Part shown: positions 8,483 through 17,280 of the stretch, in pieces | How the letters are laid out: the number at the start of each line of letters is the position of its first letter | Position numbering within the stretch: position 1 is the stretch's first letter | NCBI GenBank assembly: GCA_022842445.1 | Contig: JALHPO010000005.1 | Location: forward strand, 1-64,000 | Origin: Nitrospira sp. | GTDB lineage: Bacteria > Nitrospirota > Nitrospiria > Nitrospirales > Nitrospiraceae | Direction of reading: 5' to 3' | Length of the DNA: 64,000 nt | Translations under genes and position numbers: made by a program | Notes under the pieces: model-generated | Seen by the model: only the letters and a program-made list of their open reading frames with translations | Told to the model about the DNA's origin: nothing | Databases searched by the model: none

Positions 8483-9793
8483 TCAGAAGTACTGTGTAAT
8501 GCCTACCTGAACGAGCGTGTTCTGGGTCGGCGCGAGGAGTTGGGCCGCATCCACCCGCAAGAGCGTGTTGGATAAAAACGTCGGGATCAGCCTAAATCCC
8601 GCCCCCACACTCACCGCCCCTTTCCAGGGTTGTACGGCACCATCCTCGGCAAATGATTCAAACATGCCGATGTCAGACAACAGGACGCCCTGCAGTGCCC
8701 ATCGAGGAGCCAGTGACATGGCATGCCGCAGTTCCAGATTGGTATAGGTCTGCGCATGGTTCCGATACAGATTGTCCGACAATCCCCGGATGCCCACAAT
8801 ACTGCCGAGGAGCAGGCTATGATTGGGACTCCCGGTGTCGTTGACCGCCTCCGCGACGCTGTTGATCATCAACACCGTCATGGATCCCAACGGGACGCCT
8901 TGAAGGTACCGGAGTTTCGCTTCATGCCGCTGGTGATTGGCTCCGAAGAAAAACCCGGGCTTGAGTTCAAGACTGATGCGGTATCCGCTAGGGACTAGAT
9001 CATCCCAGTGGTATCGGTCCCACATGAACTCAGGAATCACACCCATATAGTACCCATTGGACAGTGCGCGGGACGCCTGTTCCTCGAGGACCACCTCGCG
9101 ATAGACCTCCAAGACCACTTCGTATCGGAAGGGAGAGCCATAGCTGTAGGGCCCGCGTAATTCCAGCTCAGCGCCAAACCGGTTCCGCGTCCAGGAAAAG
9201 TCGGAATCGGCGAACCGGATGTTATTGACGTGGTAAAACCCTTTGACCTCTTTAGCCCATCGGTCCGGCTCAAAGGGGTGCTGTGAAAGCCACAGATCGA
9301 TGTTGGGTCCTCGTTGGCTGTAACTGAACTGACCACCGAGCTGTGTGCCAGTTCCCCACATATTGTATTCAGCGAGCCCCACCGTGGCGTTGAGATCTTT
9401 GGCGGTACTGCCGCTGGTAAAGGTGAGAATCGGGGCCAGTGTCAGTTTTTCTTGCACAGTCACGCGCAGAAGAGATCCCTCCTGCGTCACATGAACGTCG
9501 TCGAAGAGACTTAAGTTTCGGACCCGCCGTTCAAACTCTGCAAGCTCCGCACGGGTAAAGTGATCCGGCACGGAACGAGGCAATAACCGGATGAGCGTCG
9601 TGTCTCGCGTATGAATCGTTCCTTCGATCACCACGCGATCGATCTGGACAGCATCTTCTGCCGTCAGACCGGTCGCCCCGCGAACGTCCGGTACGGACGC
9701 GACCAGCGACAGCATCACAAAGCAAGACGAGATGAGTAACCACAACCGGAATGTAGACCACGCAGTTCGACCAAAATAGAGATAGTGCATCAC
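8483..9793 (-). CDS. Omp85/BamA-TamA-like outer membrane protein with POTRA-like N-terminus
   Basis: Signal peptide, POTRA-like IDRVVIEGTIHTRDTTLIRLLP...FDDVHVTQEGSLLRVTVQEK, then beta-barrel ending in aromatic ...VQVGITQYF. Confidence 0.75.
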   Translation of the reverse strand: MMHYLYFGRTAWSTFRLWLLISSCFVMLSLVASVPDVRGATGLTAEDAVQIDRVVIEGTIHTRDTTLIRLLPRSVPDHFTRAELAEFERRVRNLSLFDDVHVTQEGSLLRVTVQEKLTLAPILTFTSGSTAKDLNATVGLAEYNMWGTGTQLGGQFSYSQRGPNIDLWLSQHPFEPDRWAKEVKGFYHVNNIRFADSDFSWTRNRFGAELELRGPYSYGSPFRYEVVLEVYREVVLEEQASRALSNGYYMGVIPEFMWDRYHWDDLVPSGYRISLELKPGFFFGANHQRHEAKLRYLQGVPLGSMTVLMINSVAEAVNDTGSPNHSLLLGSIVGIRGLSDNLYRNHAQTYTNLELRHAMSLAPRWALQGVLLSDIGMFESFAEDGAVQPWKGAVSVGAGFRLIPTFLSNTLLRVDAAQLLAPTQNTLVQVGITQYF

Positions 9794-9867
9794 AGGCCTC
9801 CATGAGCAAAAGAAGACGCGCGTCGCTCAGGCGAGCGAACGCAGGACGTGGTGGCGCTGCGATGGAA

Positions 9868-10224
9868 TCAAATGCGAAGTGGTGTAATAAACGAAACCGG
9901 GCTGCTACGGGAAGAGGGATAGCGGCACGCCGGCGTGATCCACGCCGATGCCGTTACCGGCTGAAAAGAGAAGGACCTCATGGCACTGTCCGCACTCGGG
10001 GCAAGTGTGACGAGTGTCACAGCGGAGCCATCCGCACGGACCGAACGCAGGAGCAGATGCTCATCCGGATTCTCCACCTCTTCTGAGGTCTGAGTGAGCC
10101 CCTCGACGATGTCCGTGTCCTCGAACGCCAGATCATCGACCCAGTCGATCGTAACGCCCAGACAGAGGACGAGCGCGAACCAACTCATAATGGTGAAGAG
10201 GCGAAGCCGTCGGCGGTGATACAT
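9868..10224 (-). CDS. Hypothetical protein with N-terminal hydrophobic segment
   Basis: ORF only; one TM/signal segment IMSWFALVLCLGVTIDW. Confidence 0.3.
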   Translation of the reverse strand: MYHRRRLRLFTIMSWFALVLCLGVTIDWVDDLAFEDTDIVEGLTQTSEEVENPDEHLLLRSVRADGSAVTLVTLAPSADSAMRSFSFQPVTASAWITPACRYPSSRSSPVSFITPLRI

Positions 10225-10301
10225 GGCTGAAAGTATAGCACGCAGGAAGATGAAGGATCGACGACACGAACTAGTTAATTAATGAGCTCTTTTGCCTTTC
10301 A

Positions 10302-10383
10302 TTTGGTTCGACTGGAAAAAGTATGGAATGTCTCGCGCGGAGTTCTGCCCGTCACAGGAAAGATTCGTGCGAGTATGCTGCGA
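10302..10383 (-). pseudogene. Fragment duplicated from the lipoprotein gene at 7777-8259
   Basis: ~80 bp aligns with 7971-8053 with scattered substitutions (shared GCGCGGAGTTCTGCCCGTCA.AGGA.AGATTCG.GCG). Confidence 0.6.
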
Positions 10384-10391
10384 GTGATTGT

Positions 10392-10694
10392 TTATGATTC
10401 GTCTTGGGAAGACTCTTCGCTCTGTTTGAGCCAGAGTTCAAGCAATCTGGTTTCGCGCTCAGATTGGGAAATGTGCTCCAGCGCGAATGCGCCGGTTAAG
10501 CGATCTTCATAAAAGGCCCGTTGCTTCGCGTAGGTTTTCTTAAACGCGTCCCGCTTCAGGCTTTTCCAATTCGCATCGGAGATTCCCGCCTGGGCACGCA
10601 AGAGATTGATCTCGATGGCTTGGAACGCAAAGACTTTCGCGAGCACCTTGATGACCGTGGCATTGGTCAGAAATCGTGGCTTCTTATCAGCCAT
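10392..10694 (-). CDS. Hypothetical 100-aa protein
   Basis: Charged helical ORF MADKKPRFLTNATVIKVLAKVFAFQAIEINLLRAQAG...; no recognised family. Confidence 0.45.
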   Translation of the reverse strand: MADKKPRFLTNATVIKVLAKVFAFQAIEINLLRAQAGISDANWKSLKRDAFKKTYAKQRAFYEDRLTGAFALEHISQSERETRLLELWLKQSEESSQDES

Positions 10695-10719
10695 GACTCA
10701 TCGTTCCAATTAGGCCAAG

Positions 10720-10843
10720 CAGGATGCTGAAAAAGTCCGCCAGCGGCGTTCTCGCATCGCTCAGAGGCTCACCGTACGGCACGGAGTACGATTCACCTCT
10801 TCGCTCGCTGCGGCCTTGCTGAACGGCCATTTTGAGCATCCTG
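10720..10843. repeat. Long palindromic intergenic repeat, family P copy 1
   Basis: CAGGATGCTGAAAAAGTCCGCCAGC... versus reverse complement of right end CAGGATGCTCAAAATGGCCGTTCAGC...; central CGTAC-N8-GTACG. Confidence 0.75.
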
Positions 10844-10864
10844 TAGAGCTACTTATGGACGCGA

Positions 10865-11212
10865 TCAGTTCCGCACACCGCTCCACACTTTTGCCGGATC
10901 AATAGTCTTGTCCGGATTGAGGGTCTTCGCCCGTTCCAGCAAGACATCGGTGCCTTCCGGATACAACGGGTCGGAAATGCAACAATTATCCACCGGGCAG
11001 ACGGCCGCACATTGCGGTTCGTCGAAATGGCCGACACACTCGGTGCACCGGTCATGCGCGATCACGTAAATGTCGTTCCCCATGCCTTGGCCGTCGCCGA
11101 CATGAAGTCCCTTCTCTTCCGCGCCGCCGCGAGTTTCGAAGATGGCTTCGTTCGGACATTCCGGCAGGCAGGCGCCACAATTGATACATTCAGCGGTAAT
11201 CAGCAATGCCAT
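10865..11212 (-). CDS. 4Fe-4S ferredoxin (YfhL-like, two clusters)
   Basis: CINCGACLPECPNEAI and CTECVGHFDEPQCAAVCPVDNC. Confidence 0.88.
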   Translation of the reverse strand: MALLITAECINCGACLPECPNEAIFETRGGAEEKGLHVGDGQGMGNDIYVIAHDRCTECVGHFDEPQCAAVCPVDNCCISDPLYPEGTDVLLERAKTLNPDKTIDPAKVWSGVRN

Positions 11213-11620
11213 AATTCTGGTCTCCTTATTCTCTAAGATTTACTGCGGCGCCGCACGTCCTCTTGATCGTATTGCCCGCAACACACCCTTAATAATCACG
11301 AAGCGCAATGACGAAGGCCATCACGCTGTGTGATACGCATTTTCCAGGTCAACAGGATACGCATGTTGCACTTTCGTACGCGCCCCTGTCAATCCGGCAG
11401 TTCTACATATGTGGTGTCACATCCTGTAGCGTGACTATCCGGATCAGGGATGGCGAGGTCATGAAGTTGAGAGTCGGAATTTGCACTCCAAGGGACCGCT
11501 GCTCGCACACGCACCGAGCGAATCGCTCGGTGACATTCAGCGGTCGCGCTTCTGGTTTCTCCGGCGATCTTCAGAGCACTCAATCAGCCGCAGGGCGGTC
11601 CCGTGTGAAGGCTGCCTGGC

Positions 11621-11920
11621 TCACCGGCGAGTCTGTTCCCACGCCCGAAAGGCCGCCAGATCCTGGGCCAGGCTCTGGAGCAGCAGCGCCAGCACCACCA
11701 CATCGTCGATCATGCCAATGCCGGGAATGAAGTCCGGCACCAGATCCACCGGACTCAGCACATAGAGGAGCGCCGCCGCCAGCGACACAAGCGTGCGCAG
11801 GGAGAGGCCCCGGTAGCTGCCGTCCTTCCACGCCTTGAGGAGTCGAACCAACAGGGGAAGGTCGGCCCAGAGCCGGCCGATCATGCGAAGCATCTCAAAA
11901 AATCTTGCGGATATCGTCAT
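11621..11920 (-). CDS. YkvA-like DUF1232 membrane protein
   Basis: LLYVLSPVDLVPDFIPGIGMIDDVVVL is the DUF1232 signature. Confidence 0.85.
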   Translation of the reverse strand: MTISARFFEMLRMIGRLWADLPLLVRLLKAWKDGSYRGLSLRTLVSLAAALLYVLSPVDLVPDFIPGIGMIDDVVVLALLLQSLAQDLAAFRAWEQTRR

Positions 11921-12081
11921 CGTTGCCTCCAGGTTGGCTGGGTCTCGCTGTCTTTCTCAAGACAGTACCTTGCGCCTGCTGTCGGTAAGCCTACCAAAGA
12001 CAGAGACCTTTTTGAAGCTGCTCAGGTGAGTTTCTGCCACAACCCCCTCCCCCATCCTTTTTTCTGCTACTCTCCCCTGCC

Positions 12082-12996
12082 ATGCCCTCATCCCTTCATC
12101 TCTTTCTCATTCTCTTCGTCGTCGGCGCGACGCTGCGCCTGTTCGGCGTCCTGGGGAAGCGTCATGCAGAGCGGCTGGGGACGTTCGTCTTTTCGGTCAC
12201 GCTGCCGGCGACCATTCTGGTGTCGCTGGATCGCGTGGTGTTCTCGCCGACGGCCTGGAAGATTCCCCTCGCGGCCTGCTTCGTCACGATTCCACTCGTG
12301 CTCATTGCCTGGGCGCTGGCCCGCAGGCTGACGCTCGACCGCCCGACACAAGGGGGATTCCTGCTCGCGGTCGGCTCCATCAATTCGATCTACTTCGCCT
12401 ATCCCGTTACGCTGGCCACGTTCGGCGAGGAGGGGCTCGCGCAAGCGATCCTCTTCGACCTTGGCCAGACGGCGCTCACCTTCACGATGCTCTATCCGAT
12501 GGCCCTCTGGCATGGCACGAGCGATTCTTCGTCCCATGCGGCGCTCAGGCGTCTGATGACATCCCCGCCGCTTTGGGCCTTGACCGCAATCCTGGCGGTG
12601 AAGGCCGCCGGACTTCATCTGCCGGATGGGCTGCGGACGATCCTGATGCCGGTGCATGGTCTGACGATCCCGCTGGCGAGTCTGGTACTCGGCCTCTCGA
12701 TCAGCGTACATGCCGTGCGGACGACCTGGAAGCTGACAAGCCTTGGCGTGGGGCTGCGCATGGCCGGCGGATTGTTGCTCGGCTGGGTCGCGACCTGGCT
12801 GTTGGGGCTGACAGGATTGGAGCGGGCAGCCGTGCTGTTGATCGCCGGGATGCCCTCGGCGGTGATGGCGGTGATCTTCGCGACCGAAGCCAAACTCGCC
12901 GAAGATCTCGTCGCCTCGATCGTGGCACTCTCGATCTGCCTGGGTATGGTCCTGCTGCCCTGGCTCCCCCGGCTCGCGGCCCTGCTGGTGGACTAG
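12082..12996 (+). CDS. AEC (auxin efflux carrier) family transporter
   Basis: ~10 hydrophobic segments; FVTIPLVLIAWALARR, GMPSAVMAVIFATEAKLAEDLVAS. Confidence 0.8.
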   Translation: MPSSLHLFLILFVVGATLRLFGVLGKRHAERLGTFVFSVTLPATILVSLDRVVFSPTAWKIPLAACFVTIPLVLIAWALARRLTLDRPTQGGFLLAVGSINSIYFAYPVTLATFGEEGLAQAILFDLGQTALTFTMLYPMALWHGTSDSSSHAALRRLMTSPPLWALTAILAVKAAGLHLPDGLRTILMPVHGLTIPLASLVLGLSISVHAVRTTWKLTSLGVGLRMAGGLLLGWVATWLLGLTGLERAAVLLIAGMPSAVMAVIFATEAKLAEDLVASIVALSICLGMVLLPWLPRLAALLVD

Positions 12997-13192
12997 CCGC
13001 GCAGATCTTGTATCGTGTCTATCGGGGTCAGGGGTGACGCGGTCGTGAATGTGGGGACCGGCTTCTGCAATCCGGCATTCACGCTCACTCGTCGTCCGAG
13101 GCTGAGGAAGAGCGGCAGAGACACGGCGATGCGGGGCGGGAGGCTTTTCCAATTGTCACGCGCATCACCGGGGAGCAGCGGATACAGTCGGT

Positions 13193-14458
13193 CTAGGATC
13201 CGCCGGCTTTCGTCGTCCGCCATGCGATCGCGGCGGCGCTGAGAAGCAGAACCGAAGCCAGGATGAACGGTGCGCCGGGAAATGCTCCGGACACGCTGAG
13301 AGTCGAGGGCTGAGTGCTGAGAGCGGAGCCTGACCGGATGAAGTAGGCGAAGGTCTGAGTGAAGAGCATCGGCCCGATCAGGCCGGTCACACCGTTAATA
13401 CTGGCGATTGCGCCCTGCAGCTGGCCCTGTTCCGCGCCGCTGACGCGGCGCGTCATGAGCGATTGTGTCGCCGGACCGGCAAGCCCCCAGAAGGCCATCA
13501 CGGGAATGCCGAGGCAGAAGATCCACCCCTCCGTCGCGATACCGTAGACGAAAAAGCCGACCGACCCGCAGAGCAACCCGATCAACACCGTCCTCCGTTC
13601 GCCGAACCGGTTGGTGATCGGGCCGATCAGCCCGCCCTGCACGATCATCGCCGCGACGCCGACGCCCGCCATCATCAACCCGACGCCGGCCGGTCCCCAC
13701 CCATAGCGATAGCCCATGTACAGAACCGACACGCTCGGGAGCACCGCATGGGCGAGATAGCCGAGAAAGGCAACGGCTGCGAGACCGAAGAGTTCATGGT
13801 GCGAACGGAGCAGCACGAGCGAGCCGACCGGGTTGGCCCGCGACCAGGCGAATGGCGTCCGCTTGTCAGGCGATAGGGATTCGGGAAGCACGAAGAATCC
13901 GTAACAGGCGTTCATGAGACTGAGCGCCGCCGCGCCCCAGAACGGCAGTCGGGGATCGATTGCCCCGAGCCAGCCGCCCAAGGCAGGACCGAAGATGAAA
14001 CCGAGACCGAAAACCATGCCGATCTTTCCGAATGCCGCCGCGCGCTGCGCCGGCGGCGTGACGTCGGCGATGTAGGCGCCGGCCGTGCTGAAGCTGGAGG
14101 AGGCCATCCCGGAGAGGACGCGGCCCACGACGAGCCAGGCGACGTTCGGCGCGAGCGCCATCACGATGTAATCGAGGCCCAGGCCCAGATTCGACAACAA
14201 CACGACCGGCCGCCTGCCGAACCGGTCGGACAGGGCACCCTGGATCGGCGAACAGAAGAACTGCATGAATGCCCAGGCCGTCCCCATCAACCCGTAGAGC
14301 ACGGCGGCCTGCGCGGTATCGCCGGAGAGGAATTCCTCGACGAGTTTCGGCAATACCGGGATGATAATGCCGAACGACAACATGTCGAGCAGCACGGTGA
14401 CGAGAATGAACAGCACCGCCGCTTGGCGCGGCGCGGTCGTGGCTGGCTGGTGACTCAT
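13193..14458 (-). CDS. MFS transporter, TetA/TCR-like
   Basis: SFGIIIPVLPKLVEEF, GALSDRFGRRPVVLLS, GAYIADVTPPAQRAAAFG typical of the TetA/TCR family. Confidence 0.85.
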   Translation of the reverse strand: MSHQPATTAPRQAAVLFILVTVLLDMLSFGIIIPVLPKLVEEFLSGDTAQAAVLYGLMGTAWAFMQFFCSPIQGALSDRFGRRPVVLLSNLGLGLDYIVMALAPNVAWLVVGRVLSGMASSSFSTAGAYIADVTPPAQRAAAFGKIGMVFGLGFIFGPALGGWLGAIDPRLPFWGAAALSLMNACYGFFVLPESLSPDKRTPFAWSRANPVGSLVLLRSHHELFGLAAVAFLGYLAHAVLPSVSVLYMGYRYGWGPAGVGLMMAGVGVAAMIVQGGLIGPITNRFGERRTVLIGLLCGSVGFFVYGIATEGWIFCLGIPVMAFWGLAGPATQSLMTRRVSGAEQGQLQGAIASINGVTGLIGPMLFTQTFAYFIRSGSALSTQPSTLSVSGAFPGAPFILASVLLLSAAAIAWRTTKAGGS

Positions 14459-14665
14459 GGCCGCCGCATCCTACCAGACTTTGCCCCATACCGCGGTTCA
14501 TCGCTTGGCGCGCCGGTCACCTTCATGCTTGCCGGTTTCGCATCTGATCGCTACAGTATCTCGGGAGTCTTGTAGTTCTCAGACCTGCCTCGCCATTGCG
14601 CCACTGGCAGTTATTGCAGCATCTTTGTCATTGTGCCAGGGAAGAAGCCGTGGGAGGATGCCGCC

Positions 14666-15688
14666 ATGCCATCCCGACCTGCGACCCGCAAACCCAAGTC
14701 GACGACCCGCGCAATCCTGCTCCTCGGATTTGAGGGCTGCGCGGCGTTGGATCTCGTCGGACCGCATGAGGTATTCAGCCTCTCGTCCCACCTCACACCC
14801 GGCGGGTCCACTCCCCCTTATCGACTGGTCCTGCTCGCCGATCGCGCGGGCCCCTTTCGCGCCGCACAGGGCTTCGGCCTGATCGCCGACGCCTCCTGGC
14901 GTGATTTCCGCGGACCGGCAGATACCTTGATCGTGGCCGGCGGTCCTGACATGACACCCGTGATTGGGAACCGCAAACTGCTCGCCTGGCTGCAGACTAT
15001 GAGCGGCCGCACCCGCCGCATCGGCTCCATTTGCACCGGAGCGTTCGCCCTCGCCGAAGCGGGCTTGTTGGACCGCCGCCGTGCGACCACCCACTGGATG
15101 GACGTCGAGCGCCTCGCCAAGACCTACCCCCGGGTGAACGTCGACCCGGATGCCATCTATGTCAGAGACGGGAACATCTTCACCTCGGCCGGAATCACGG
15201 CCGGCATGGACCTCGCCCTGGCGCTGGTGGAGGAGGATCTGGGGCGTGAGGCAGCGCTCGCCGTCGCCCGCATGTTGGTGATGTATCTCAAGCGCCCGGG
15301 CGGACAGTCGCAGTTCAGCACGAGCCTGCAAGCCCAAGCGGCAGAGGGACGGCGATTGGCGCCACTCCTCTCATGGCTCGCCGTGCATTATCGGAAGCCG
15401 ATCACTGTGGACACGATGGCGGACCGGGCCGCCATGAGCACCCGCACCTTCGCACGAGTCTTCCTCGCGGAGACCGGCGACACCCCGGCCTATTATCTGG
15501 AAAAGCTGCGGCTCGAACATGCCGCCCGCCTGCTGGAAACGACCGGCACCTCTCTTGATGTGGCAGCGCGAGACTGTGGCTTCACCGGACGTGAACAATT
15601 ACGGCGCGCCTTCCAGCGCCATCGGGGCATCACGCCCCAAGAATATCAACAGCGATTCCGCACGACCGGATCACAGACAAAGGAGTGA
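14666..15688 (+). CDS. GlxA-type transcriptional regulator (DJ-1/PfpI-like domain plus AraC HTH)
   Basis: N-terminal LLGFEGCAALDLVGPHEVF...SICTGAFALAEAGLLDRRRATTHW; C-terminal AraC HTH MSTRTFARVF...ARDCGFTGREQLRRAFQRHRGITPQEYQQRF. Start with GGGAGG upstream. Confidence 0.88.
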   Translation: MPSRPATRKPKSTTRAILLLGFEGCAALDLVGPHEVFSLSSHLTPGGSTPPYRLVLLADRAGPFRAAQGFGLIADASWRDFRGPADTLIVAGGPDMTPVIGNRKLLAWLQTMSGRTRRIGSICTGAFALAEAGLLDRRRATTHWMDVERLAKTYPRVNVDPDAIYVRDGNIFTSAGITAGMDLALALVEEDLGREAALAVARMLVMYLKRPGGQSQFSTSLQAQAAEGRRLAPLLSWLAVHYRKPITVDTMADRAAMSTRTFARVFLAETGDTPAYYLEKLRLEHAARLLETTGTSLDVAARDCGFTGREQLRRAFQRHRGITPQEYQQRFRTTGSQTKE

Positions 15689-15690
15689 AC

Positions 15691-16341
15691 ATGCAACTGG
15701 CAATCTTATTGTATGACGGTGTGACGGCACTTGATGCGATCGGTCCATACGAGGTCCTGCAGGCACCGGGGCTGGGTATCGACGTCCGCTTCGTGGCGCG
15801 TGAAAAAGGCATGAAACGGACGGATTTCGGACGATTGGGCTTGCAGGCTGATTACACCCTTGATGAAGTTCCCAGACCCGACATTCTGCTCGTACCAGGC
15901 ACCGCCTTCCCTCAAGCGGTGATGGGCGACCCCATGGTTCTGGAATGGATCGCGCAGGTACACCAAACAACGAAGTGGACGACCTCTGTCTGCACCGGTG
16001 CATTGGGCCTTGGCGCAGCCGGTGTGTTGACGGGGCTGAGAGCCAGCACCCATTGGCTTGCCCATGATGCCTTGAAGCAATTCGGTGCAATCCCGATCAA
16101 AGAGCGGGTCGTCCGGGACGGGAAAGTCATGACCGCCGCCGGTGTGTCATCCGGAATTGACATGGCCCTGACCCTGGTCGCGGAGGAATTTGGAAGCGAT
16201 GCGGCGCGCCTCACTCAACTGCTGATCGAGTACGATCCACACCCGCCGTTCGATGCCGGCAGCCCGGATAAAGCACCACCGTTGATTGTCAGTACTGCGC
16301 GAGAAGAATTCCGCAAACTGAGTCAGAAATCAGCGCTCTGA
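15691..16341 (+). CDS. DJ-1/PfpI family protein
   Basis: YDGVTALDAIGPYEVLQ, VCTGALGLGAAGVLTG (nucleophile elbow Cys); AAGGAG upstream of ATG, next to the glxA stop. Confidence 0.85.
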   Translation: MQLAILLYDGVTALDAIGPYEVLQAPGLGIDVRFVAREKGMKRTDFGRLGLQADYTLDEVPRPDILLVPGTAFPQAVMGDPMVLEWIAQVHQTTKWTTSVCTGALGLGAAGVLTGLRASTHWLAHDALKQFGAIPIKERVVRDGKVMTAAGVSSGIDMALTLVAEEFGSDAARLTQLLIEYDPHPPFDAGSPDKAPPLIVSTAREEFRKLSQKSAL

Positions 16342-16507
16342 CTCGGCTTACGGGTCGTGAAGGAATCGCGAATACCATGGGGCAGGCTCATGCCTTTCCG
16401 TGGACACCGGCCGCGCGTGATACGAACCTATCAACGCTAGACCAAACGCCTATCGCGATCAGCCGGCAGACAGCCGACATTGAGACCCACTGCCGTCACT
16501 GTGCTGG

Positions 16508-17113
16508 TTAGAAAATCTTGGCGGAAAATCCAACAAACGGAAGCAGGTAATTCACTCCGCTGTTCGGGCTCTCAGTGCCAGAATTAGAGATGTGGCTCAA
16601 ACGGACTCCGGCATTCAGCGCCCATCGTGCAGTCAGATCATAGCTCGCACCCGCGCCGCCCCAGACCAGGAAATTGAAATCCGATCCTTGTTCGGGAATG
16701 CGGCCATCGAAATTCGTCCAGAGTGGGCCGCCTCCACCTTCGACATACGGCTTGAACCGGCCGAACGAGGTCAACGTATAGACCACCTTCGGCGTGACTC
16801 CCACGCCATACGTGCCGGTCGGTTCTGCAATTCCCAAGAATACCGCTTCAAGGCCCAGAGCAACTGAGCCACGCCACCACCCGTCCCCAATCGGATCGGT
16901 CAACGTGATCTGCCATGAGGGATGCACTGCCACCCCATTCAACTTGGACGACTGTGCCTCCATTATGCGAACCGGCAGCATTCCGCCGACTACCACACCA
17001 ACCGTCTGTCTCCCGATCGATGTTGAAGCGATCTCTTCTGCCGACACTGGAAATGACCAGGCCAGACCGGCACAGAGAAATACCGCAGCACATGCTTGAG
17101 TCATGTGTTTCAT
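16508..17113 (-). CDS. PagL-like acyloxyacyl hydrolase / lipid A deacylase
   Basis: Signal peptide; YVEGGGGPLWTNF and VRLSHISNSGTESPNSGVNYLLPFVGFSAKIF (His-Ser motif, C-terminal aromatic). Confidence 0.75.
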   Translation of the reverse strand: MKHMTQACAAVFLCAGLAWSFPVSAEEIASTSIGRQTVGVVVGGMLPVRIMEAQSSKLNGVAVHPSWQITLTDPIGDGWWRGSVALGLEAVFLGIAEPTGTYGVGVTPKVVYTLTSFGRFKPYVEGGGGPLWTNFDGRIPEQGSDFNFLVWGGAGASYDLTARWALNAGVRLSHISNSGTESPNSGVNYLLPFVGFSAKIF

Positions 17114-17280
17114 AAGCCAGATATGCGGCGTGACATCTTTGGTGATCCAGCGAGACGGTAAAAGATGGAACGCTCTACGTATGCGGGCAGGGCGTGATTT
17201 TATGAGAACCGGGAGCAATCAAACCTGTGCGGTGCGGTTCGACGGGCTGTGGGAAAATCACCGGGACAATCCGCGAATCG

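Noticed and set aside
11213-11620. Spacer with short ORFs between the ferredoxin and DUF1232 genes
   Set aside because: No ORF shows family motifs; no RNA motif recognised
12088-13152. 354-aa minus-strand ORF opposite the AEC transporter
   Set aside because: Low-complexity Q/R/H/E-rich antisense translation; the plus-strand transporter explains the coding signal
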